A stretch of DNA of 24,113 bases from a virus: IMG/VR virus record IMGVR_UViG_3300031841_001880, positions 1-24,113 of that record. The stretch is one strand, 5' to 3'. Positions 1 to 9,700 of the stretch are shown one piece after another. The position numbers and the translations under genes are program-made. How positions within the stretch are numbered: the first letter of the stretch is position 1; the number at the start of each line of letters is the position of its first letter. The notes beneath the pieces were generated by a model, which worked only from the letters and a program-made list of their open reading frames with translations, was not told the DNA's origin and made no database searches.

Positions 1-65
1 TCCGCCTTGTCGAAGTAGACGACTACTTGGACATGATGGTCGACAATAAACTGGTCATATCGTGA
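1..65 (+). CDS. C-terminal end of an unidentified protein (partial)
   Basis: An open frame enters from the left edge in frame 3 and ends at TGA 63-65, leaving about 20 residues ending DYLDMMVDNKLVIS. The fragment is too short to assign. It is supported as a real gene because its stop overlaps the GTG start of the next gene by four bases (GTGA), the coupling style used elsewhere in the window. It belongs to the plus-strand group that converges on the virion genes. Confidence 0.5.
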   Translation, partial: RLVEVDDYLDMMVDNKLVIS

Positions 66-571
66 TTTCACCCAAACACCCCGACGAGGTCCAGCGCCTC
101 ACAGAAATCGTCCGTATCGGATTCGACTCCGATGTATACACCCGCTGCCGCAAGCGACAGCATGTCGATGGCCGCATCGCCTTCTCCCTCTTGCTCCGTG
201 AGCAGGGGTTGGGCTGCTCAGAAATCGGCAAGATTCTGGGCCGCAACCACGCCACCATCATCCACTACTGGAACCGTGGGGAGGCTCTGATGGAGACGGA
301 CAAGATTTTCTTGAAGCGGTTCGTCAAGTGCCGCGAAGAGTACGCAGGCAAGGAGCCGGTGTACTACTACTCGAGCCGCGAGCTACGCAAGAAGTTCATG
401 GAGCTACGCAACGAGCGCAACCAGATGTTCGTTGAGTTGCAGGCGTTCCGTCAGCAAGCCAAGGAGGACCGCCACCTCGAGGACATCTTCAACGTCGTCC
501 GCTGGCGCACCAAGCGCGATAAGTTGGAGGAGGTGCTACTCAAACTCAACAGGCTATACAACGGATTATGA
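62..571 (+). CDS. DnaA domain IV-like helix-turn-helix DNA-binding protein
   Basis: A 169-residue protein. Residues about 35-74 match the C-terminal DNA-binding domain of the replication initiator DnaA: a helix (GRIAFSLLLREQG), a turn helix (CSEIGKILG) and the signature-like RNHATIIHYW at 61-70, comparable to the GRDHTTVLHA region that contacts DnaA boxes. There is no AAA+ ATPase part, so it is a stand-alone domain. Residues about 105-135 are highly charged and probably coiled coil, which suggests oligomerisation. The GTG start at 62 overlaps the previous stop (GTGA); no other good start precedes the domain. Its own stop overlaps the next ATG (ATGA, 568-571). It may act as an origin-binding factor, an inhibitor that competes with host DnaA, or a transcription regulator; the sequence does not decide between these. 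Confidence 0.75.
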   Translation: MISPKHPDEVQRLTEIVRIGFDSDVYTRCRKRQHVDGRIAFSLLLREQGLGCSEIGKILGRNHATIIHYWNRGEALMETDKIFLKRFVKCREEYAGKEPVYYYSSRELRKKFMELRNERNQMFVELQAFRQQAKEDRHLEDIFNVVRWRTKRDKLEEVLLKLNRLYNGL

Positions 572-714
572 AGTGCCCGCAGTGCCGTAAGAACATGATG
601 TGGACTGGTGACCACGACTCCGACGAGGATGGTCAGCAGGGGCTCATGGTCTCATGGCAGTGCGTCAACGAGGACTGCGAGATTCGCGCCGTCGATGTCC
701 ACTGGGTCATCTAG
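568..714 (+). CDS. small zinc-ribbon protein
   Basis: A 48-residue protein whose ATG overlaps the stop of the preceding gene (ATGA). It has two cysteine pairs, CPQC at residues 3-6 and CVNEDC at 32-37, the arrangement of a minimal zinc ribbon, with an acidic stretch between them. Proteins like this are common small phage regulators or accessory factors, but no specific role can be read here. The stop TAG at 712-714 overlaps the stop of the opposing giant gene within a CTAG palindrome. The metal-ligand pattern and tight coupling make it more credible than a chance short frame. Confidence 0.65.
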   Translation: MKCPQCRKNMMWTGDHDSDEDGQQGLMVSWQCVNEDCEIRAVDVHWVI

Positions 715-3700
715 TTGGCCATAATCCCACCCTTCTTCTTCTTGTCCATATCGCCGTACATATCGGTGATGAGCACCTTCCGCACGTCACGATAGAATGG
801 AATCAGACCGAGGTTTCCGAGCACCTCCAGCGGCAGCCGCTGCGTCTGCTCCCTTGCGTACCGCTCTCGCGTAGCCCGCTTCTTCCCTTCGCGACCGATG
901 GTCTTGAAACCCAGCTCTGTGGTCCGCGCCATCGGGGCTCCGGCACCCATGAGCGGGAACATGAAGTCCGCGAAGTCGGTGCCGCGCTTGAAGTCGGGGA
1001 CGTTGTTGAACTGGAGGTAGTCGTCGTAGGGGTCGTACTCTCCGTCACGCAGGAAATCCAAGTAATTCTCGTTGACATACTCGACGCCGTAGTTGACTGG
1101 GATGCGACCGAGCTGACCCATTACGCCACCCGCCATCGTAGTGAGGCCAGACAGGAGCGCGCGGGTGAAGAGCTGGTCCGGTTCTTCGTCTTCCTCTGGC
1201 ACATCGGTGAAGAGGGACGTAAACATATCGCTGAGGATAGGCGTCAGCAATGAGTAGAGTGTCATCCGCGCCAGCACTGCCGCGAAGAGGCGTACGCCCT
1301 GCTCTTGCGTGATGGTCCCGTTGCCTACGGCCGCTTGGATTCCTGTCCGTGCCGCCGTGAACTCATAGATGATGAACCGCGACATGAAATTGTTTGCGAT
1401 GCGCAGGGTTTGCATCAGCGGCTTCATCTCACCCTTCGACTTCCCCTTCTGGATTCCCATGAAGGGGTTGTCGGTAGCTCCGGCCTGCGCAGACACGCGG
1501 TCGGCTTCGCGCTTGGCAGCTTCGATGGCCTCTGCGAACTCAGTCATATACGCCTCGTCGTTACGGGCGATGGCATCGTAGTCTACGTCCCGTCCCGTCT
1601 CGGCCTTGAAGGCTTTGGCGAAAGCTCCGAACCAGAGGGGGCGCATAATCAGCTTATCCGGTGTGGAGATAAGGCCATCGGCGACCAGCGCCACAGCGTT
1701 GGGATACTCTTGGGCGTAGTTCAGCATCTGCCCCAAGGAGTTGAGCGACTCGCGGCCAGCTCGAGACCCTGTCGACCCCATGTGGCCAGACATAACGGAT
1801 GTATCGACCATCCTTCCGCTCAGCCTCTCGGAGGGGTACACCCTCTTGGTCTGCGCGCTACCCACGTTGGTCATGATATCGGCTCCGTCGACACCGAAGT
1901 AGTCGCGGTACTTGATGCCCTGCTCAAACGCGGCGGGGTCAGCCAAAGCCACATAGCTCAGGTTGGAGATAAGCTCCGACGCAAACCTCGGGATACTGGC
2001 CAGCATGGTCCGGTATCCCTGCTTGGCGACAAGGTCGAGGGCTTTCTCTGCGAGGTTGCTCGTCGTCACCGACCGCTCCAGTGCGTTGCGCACGGCTCCG
2101 TCTACGGCATTGGTGATGGAGCGCAGCACCTCCTTGTTCTCCGTCTCTGTTTCGTTCAGCGCCTTCCGTGCGGTACGGATGGGCTCGGTAAGGTAGAAGT
2201 CGGTTAGCGTCTGGTTCGCACCACGGTTTACTGTAGCCATGATATCGAACTCGATGGGCTTGGCTCCCGGTGTCCGGTCTACGAAAGTTTTGGCCCGCGT
2301 CGAAGGCCGCATCCGCTGGTTGTATGCCTCGGATACGCGCAGCGCGTCAGTCTTGTCGGTGCGCAGGCTCTCGTCTGGCAAAACGCTATGGTGCAGGTAG
2401 TTGAGTATCGGCTCGATGGCTGCGCCACGGACAACGGAAGAGGCGAACTCTGCCTTCGGGGTCAGCTCGATATTGATTTCTTGGACGGTCTTCAGTGCGT
2501 TGCGCTCGGCGGCGTTGAAGTCACTGTAGATGGCCTCGGCGTCAATCTCTTTGCCTTTGGTGTACTTGTCCCTGATGCCCTTCAAGATTCCGATGTCGGC
2601 CTTGTTGTACTTGGTTGTGGTTCCGTCCTCTGCCGCCTTGATGGTGGCATCGAGGAACGCCATAGCCGACGGAGTCTGCTTGTTTCCGGGGTTCGACTCG
2701 TGCTCGAGCTGCAACAGGTACGTCGTCATCAAGTACTTGGACCGTACGATGGCGTTCGGGCTCCGCTTGTGGGACTTGGCCACGGCAATCTGCGCCTTGG
2801 TCAGCCGCTCATCAATCTTCCCCTTCTCGGTCATCATGGCTGCTGCCGCCTCTGCGATGGGACGGAACGTAGCGTCATAGATGGGCGTGGTCTTGAAGTT
2901 CCCAAACACTTGGTCTATGAGCTCCAGCGGATTGCGTACGATAGCTCCCAGCCTTGCGTCCTTTACGTTGGTCAGGGCGCCACCGATTTGTCGGATAGTA
3001 TTCAGCTTGGCACCTTCGAGCGCCTCGTTCAACGAGCGTGCCCGGTTCTTCGCCTCCATCCTTTCGATGGCCAGTTGCGCGGAGTGGGTCAGGTACCCGT
3101 TGTTGATGTTGTCGATTACGCGAAGCAGGTTCTCGAGCTGCCTGTTGTTGAGCTCGTTTACGGCTTCGGTTTTGAGCAGCTTCTCGAACTTCCGTGCCGC
3201 GTCCCTATCGAGGCGGGTGCCGAGCCTATTGATACTCAGCTCCGACCCACGGATGATGGACCGCATCTCTTTTGCCTCTACCTCGAGTTGCTCTTCTGTC
3301 TTTTCTGCGCGGGATGTATCGACGATATCGCTCTTGTACTTCCGCATCAGGGTAGCGTCAGCGTCGGTGATGACCTCGGCTGCTACCATGGCCTTGAGCG
3401 TCTCGTTGAAGTTGATGCCACCGGCCTTGGTCGGCACCTTGGCGTCAAACGCCTCGAAGATGTCGGCCAACTCATCGGCCAGCGACTGCTCTTCGTTGAC
3501 GGCATCGAGGATAGACTTTACGTCAGACACCAAGTCAATGATATCTGGCAGCTCCAGTACGGCGCGGCGCTTGCTCATGATATCGAGCAGGTTGCGGTAC
3601 TGTGGCAGCGTATCGACGGGGATGCGCGTCGGGTCTATAGCCAGTACGGTCAGGATATCGGAGATGAGCTCCGGCTGGCGACCCAGCTTCCGCTTCACGT

Positions 3701-6700
3701 TCTTCTTTGCCGTGGGACGCATCTTCCGCAGGCGAGCCATATCGCTGGCATACTCTGCGTCGGCGAACACCTTGGCCATGTAGTCAAGGAAGTTGTCTAC
3801 CGCAACGGGGTTGAATACGTTTACGGACGCGAACCTCCTGATTACTGTCGCGGCCTGCTTGGCGGTGATTTTGCCCTCGCGCTGCAACTCGGTGATATCG
3901 GCAGCCATCTGCTTCAGCACTGCCTTAGACGCCGCCGCAGCGGCCCTTGCGCCACGCGCTTCGGACTTGAGCTGGTTGTTGAGCGCCTCCCGTACGGTCA
4001 GCGTCACGCGCTCTACCGGTCCCGAGACAATCCGCTTGGCTGATGGGGCACGCTTCTCCCTCACGCCGAGCTTCTCTCTGAGGCCACGGACCATAAGCTC
4101 TCGGCCTACGTCGGTCGCGTCGGCGTAGAACTTGGAGCCTTGCAGATATCCCAATGCGCTCTCGAGCACCCGCTTTTCGGTGGCATCGACGCGGGCTCGC
4201 GTCTTCTTGATGACCCCGTTGAGTTCCTTGAGCATCCGCTTCTCGGCTTCCTCGTAGGCATCGATTGCGGGCTGCGCTTCGGGTCGGGCGAGGAGGATAG
4301 CGGCGTTGGAGTACCCGCGCTCCTTGGCGTATGCCACCAGTCGGTCGAGTTCTGTGGGGCCCGACTTATCGAGGTCGTCCTTCTGTTCCCTAGCGGGCAG
4401 GTCTGACTCGGGGAAGATGGTCTCAAGGAACGGTGCCTCTTCGGTTTCGAACAGCTCCTGCTCCCGCTCGGCCAGCTCGCGTGCCTCTTGTGCGGCTCGC
4501 TCTTCGGCCCGCATCTCCATCTCTTCGAGCTCGTCGGCACGGTCTTCGGCAACCAGCTTCTTCGGGTCTACGCGGCGGCCGTCAGCATCGACGATGAAGA
4601 ACCGGTTCATGCGGTCCCCGAACTGCTCTACGCCAAAGCCATAGCGTTCAAGGTTCCGGCCCAGCTCTGCCGCAAGGCGGCTGTCCCCAATCAAGCTTCC
4701 CTCAGGACGGAACTTGTACCGCTCTACTACGTCGGCTACGCGTTGCTCAGCAGCTCGTCCACCCGTGCGGCCTGCTCCTCGCTCACGGCCTTCCCGGACG
4801 CCTCTTCCAAGCTCTCCCTGAACAGATTCGGCCCATACAGGGGGGTTGACTCCTCCTGCCCTTTCGAGGACTTGCGCTCGGGCTTCGTCGATTGTGATTT
4901 TTCCATCTGCATAGTTCTCCCAGATTTGATTGATTGCCTTTACGTTTTCCTTGTTGGCCTTGAACTTGTCGGTGAACAGGCCACGGACGGCCTCCCACGT
5001 TACGCTCTGCACCTGACGGGGCAGTAGCCCCATCTCTTCGGCCAGCATCTGGTACGCCTCTTGGTTGGCGTAGTATGTACCCTTGATGCCCTTGGCGCCA
5101 GAGTTGGACACCCCCTTGCTACCGAAGTTGTGCTCGACCTCAGCCGATTTCGTGGACAGGGGCTTGAGCAACGACACGGCGATAGCGTGCGTATCCATGG
5201 TCACGTCCCCTTCAGCAGACATCGGGTCGATGATGTTGTTGAAGAAGTTGCGGACCTTGTGCTGCTGCCCCAAGGAGAGGGTGATGTTCTCCGGGCTTCC
5301 GTTGAGATTGATGGAGACGCCCTTACCAATCTCGTTGTACGAACCCCATGCCCACTTGGCTGTCTCGCCGTCATCTTTCAGGGCTGGACCAGCCATCTCT
5401 CCATCGGGGGAGATGACCGGGTAGCTAGGCTGCTTGGTCGTTTCGGAGTGCAGGCGCACGTAGTACCCTATCATGGATGGGTCTGCATCAAGCATGCGGG
5501 TGCCCTCCAGCGCAGCGATAGACTCAAGCAGCGCCTCGGCAACAGCGATGTCGTTGAGCAAGCGAGCCTTGTCCTTGTTGAACTTATCGACCTTGGCTTT
5601 GGCTCGGCTCTTTCCTTTCGCTGCCCGCGCTTTCTTCAGGGCTTTCTTCTTCTCCGCAATCTTCCCCTTGGTGAACTCCCGCTGATAGTTCACCATCTTC
5701 CGTGTCATAACGGGGTTGTCGGCAAAGGCTTCCAGCAGCAATCGCGCAAGGTGCGCGTTCTGATACCAATCCTTCTGCGGTGACAGGGCAGCCAAGATTC
5801 CTGCGGCCTGCTCTGGCGTGACGTCGAACTCGGTAGCCAGCTCGTTGGCAATCTTATTCGCACCGTCGTACCAGAGGGTAGAGATTTCGGAGAACTCATC
5901 GGGGTAGGTCTCCATCATCCACCGCAGGTTGTCCATCGTCTGCTGCGTGTAGATATCGTACAGCTCGTCGGCCTGCTCTACCGTGGTAATGTCACCAAAC
6001 TCCTTTACGCCACGGACAAGGGGATACTTGGCGATGACGTTGGCATTTTTGATGTACGCCTTCGGCGCCTGCTCCCTAACATAGTCTCTGGTGAGATTCT
6101 CAATCTCTTCGACCTGTTGCTCCCCCTTTACGCTGTAGGTAGCCAGACCCTTGCTTACCCTGTTCCCTGCGCGGGACCGGGTGCGGACAGCATCGATATC
6201 GATACGCTGCTCTGCGGCGCGGGTCGGCGGAATGATGGCGCGGTTGAGCTTGTTGAAGTTCCAAGCGGAAGTGATGACGCCGGTGTTCCTTTGGTCACTA
6301 CCATAGGTCACTCCGTCGAAGCCCAGCATCTCCTGTACCAATCGAGCGGCAGTTGCCTTTTGCTCGTCGGTCAGTTCGGACTCAACCTTTCTGTTGTCGT
6401 CCAAGCTGGAGGTGAAGTACGCATACCACTGTTCCCCTGCCCTCGTCTCTGCGATGGACATTAGCACTTGGCTCTCCTCAAAACCAAGGTCGTCTCCGTA
6501 CTCCTCAGCCTCCTGCAACTCGGTCTTGGCTGCACTACGCAAGGCCTTGGCTTGCTCCTCAGTAATCGCTGTATCCCCATCGAGCAGGTTCAACTCGTTG
6601 GAGTCGGCCATCGTCACCCTTTCTCCCAGACCCCTGAAGACAGAGTCCTCGAGGGCGTAGTCGGTGAAGTAGAATCCATAGCCCAAACCAAATCGCTTGA

Positions 6701-9700
6701 GCTTCTCCGGTATGACCCTCGTAATGTCAACCGGGCCAAAGTGGAAGATGACCCCCTCGTCAGCCATGGCCTGAAGCTGCTCGTCGGAGAAGTCGGCCAC
6801 CCTCTGCTCGGCAGCGCGGAGAGCGGCCTCAGCCTCGGGCTTCGTGCGAATCAGCTCCTCCTCCATCTCTGCCATACGCTCCTCGGGAGTAACCGTAGGC
6901 TCGTATACAATCTCGGTGAAGTCGGCGACGGACACCTTGCCTTTGGCGGCAGCCTCAGCAAACTGTCGGGTGGGCTTAACGATGTTGTTGTTGATGGCAT
7001 CGAAGTCCCAGATGACCATGTCTACAATCGTGCCGCTGTCTGTCTCACGGTTGACGATGCCCTGATACTCTGGGTACACCTCCATGAAAACAGGCGTGAT
7101 GACGCCCATATCATCTTCGATTAGGAACTCATCGAAGTTGGCCTGAAGGTTCGTATGAAGCTCACCAAGGGTGGGGGTGTCGCGCATCTTGGCCCTTCGC
7201 TCGGAGATAGTGTCGTAAGGCGTAGACGTAAGGTTCATCATCGCCGCGTCTAGAGGATTGATACCCTCCTCCATGGCACCGGTGATGAGTACCTTGTCAT
7301 TGTTCACCAGCCAATTGGCGGCAGTGCGCAGCTCGTCCGGCGTAGCTACCCGGTCTCGGTCCACCAAGTTCATATCGTTGGTGTCGACGAACGCTATGGT
7401 GGCGTTAGGCCCTTTACCGTATTGCTTTCCAATAATTGTAGAGCCAGTGAAGTAGAAGCCAGCGCCATAGACACCGGTCTTCATAAACTTCGGCAGGAAC
7501 TTATCGAAGGCTTCGTTAGTGAAGTGACCCACGACTCCGTTTTCAGACATCCCAGCAATCTCTTGCATGGAGAAATCCGAAACCTTCTGCTCCGCAGCGC
7601 GGAGGTTCTCGTCCGTCTCTGCGCGCTGCTCCTCCCTCGTTGCACGAGTGACAGCTACCTCCTCCTCGGTGATGACCTCGCCGGCAGCGACCTTGCGTGA
7701 CACGGTGTTGAGGAAGTCGATGACGTCTTGGTCCTGCTGGCCCCAGCCCGACGGAAGGTTGACGCCAAAGGTCTCGGCAATCTTCTCTACGTACCTGCGG
7801 ATGAGGCTCTTCTGTGGAGCCTCGAGGTTGGCATATCCATCGGCCATATAACCGAACAGCTCGGCTACCTTCTCTTCGTCGCGGACGTTCTCGTCGTACC
7901 GGGCAATGAACTTATCGAGCCGCTTCTTCAGCTCGCTCCCCTTGTCCAAGGACTTGCTCAACGAGGTGGCCATACGCTTGGTCACCTGCTGCACCACGGG
8001 GAGGGTCATACCGTCGGCGCTGAGCATAATCGCGTGCAGCGTCTCGTGAGCTACGGTACGGTTGTCGGCACGCTCGAGGTTGATGTGTACGGTCCCGTCT
8101 TTGAATACGCCAGCGCCCGTAAATCCAGTAGCGCGATTGTACTGAGCCGTCGTTTCGTGCAGTACGAACTTGACGTTCGGAGCTACTTTAGAGATGGCCT
8201 TAGCCGCAGCTTGCGCCCGCGATACCACCCGCTCTTGGATGCGGTTCAGGTCCACTGTAGTGACACGGCGTGACTCTACGTTCGGAGCCAGCGTCTCGAT
8301 GGTCTCATCCAACGCGGCTTCTTCGCGCAACGCCTCGGCCTCGGACCTGTCCTTGAGCTCGACCAGCGTGTCCACCCGCTCCCGATTCTCGGTCAGGAGC
8401 CGGGATTGGAACGCGGTCATACGCCCCTTGGCACGTAGCTTATCGGCTACGCCACTGAGCAGTTGCTCCAGACGCGGGGCCTCGAGGGTGCCATCGTCAT
8501 ACGCCCTGCGGTCTTGGTTTGTGGCTGCGGCGGCCTCGGGGATTACTTCTTCTTCCGCTTCCGGAGTAACGACGGCTTCTTCTTCCCGTACTTCTTCGTC
8601 CACTCTCTCGCCAGCTCGGGCTCGTTCGCCCACATCCACCGGCGCTGCTTCTCGCTCTTGAAGGGCATCTTGAATCTTTAGGTTTAGGTCTGAAATCTCT
8701 CTGTCTATACGGCCTTGGAACGGAGCTGCCGTAGCCTCCTTGCGGCGGAGCAGCTCTTGGCGCCGGACCTCCAGTCCCAGCACCTGCTTCTTCTCCTCCA
8801 TGGTCATACCCTCCACCTCGCGCATACCGTCGTATGCCTGCACCACCTTCTCGTAGTTGGCCTCAGCTTCTTTGGCCTGCTGTCCGGTCAGCTCACCACG
8901 GTTGACCTTGTTCTTCAAGTCGGTGACGAACATCTGCTTGCTCGCACCACGGTTGCCGGGGTTGGCCAAGAACTCGAACGTAGCCATCGTGGCATCGTCG
9001 AGCTTGGTGAAGTCGTAGGTCGTAGAGGCATCTGCGATGCTTCCGGGTACGCTCAAGATGGCGCCGCCTACAGCTCCCATAGCTCCCTGCTCCAGAGCTT
9101 GGAAGAATGTTTCCTTCGAAAGGACATCGGCCCCCTCGAACATCTCCTTGCCCTTCATGGCATTGTAAACCTGCTTGATGCCAACCTCGGCGTAGCCTTG
9201 CTCAAATTCGGTAGCCATCTCAGCCAGTGTGGATGCCCCAGTAGAAATAATTCCACGTGCGGCGGCGCTCTTAACCTCCTGTTGGACTAGTTCTCTAAGG
9301 GTCTTGGCTTTGACTCCCACGGGAGCTTTGTTCAGCACCCTCATGATGATGCCGTTGACAATACCTTTCCGACCGATGGCGTTCCGGAAACCAAAGCGTT
9401 CCAGCGCGCCTATGGTCAGGCCATAGACTTCTTTTACGGCACCCTTCTCCAGCTCGCTAATTTTAGACAGCTCTGGGTCCGCGCGGAACTCTCGGTCTAA
9501 AGCCCCTTCGGCCTGAGCCTTGAGCCGCACAAGCGATGAGACCGCCTTCACGCCTCCCCTCTTTCCGCCGCTACTGATGAAAGCAGGGGCAGACTCCAAT
9601 AGGCTCAATAGGGCTCTACTCAAGAAGTCCTCTTTCGCCTTGGCGTACGCATCCTCGTTGAACTTGCGGTCGCCGAGGGTACGGTATACGCCCTCGTAGG

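Noticed and set aside
2388-4043. A 551-codon plus-strand open frame opposite the giant gene
   Set aside because: The translation is Leu/Val/Gly/Asp-rich shadow sequence, and the minus-strand protein is continuous with recognisable modules on either side.
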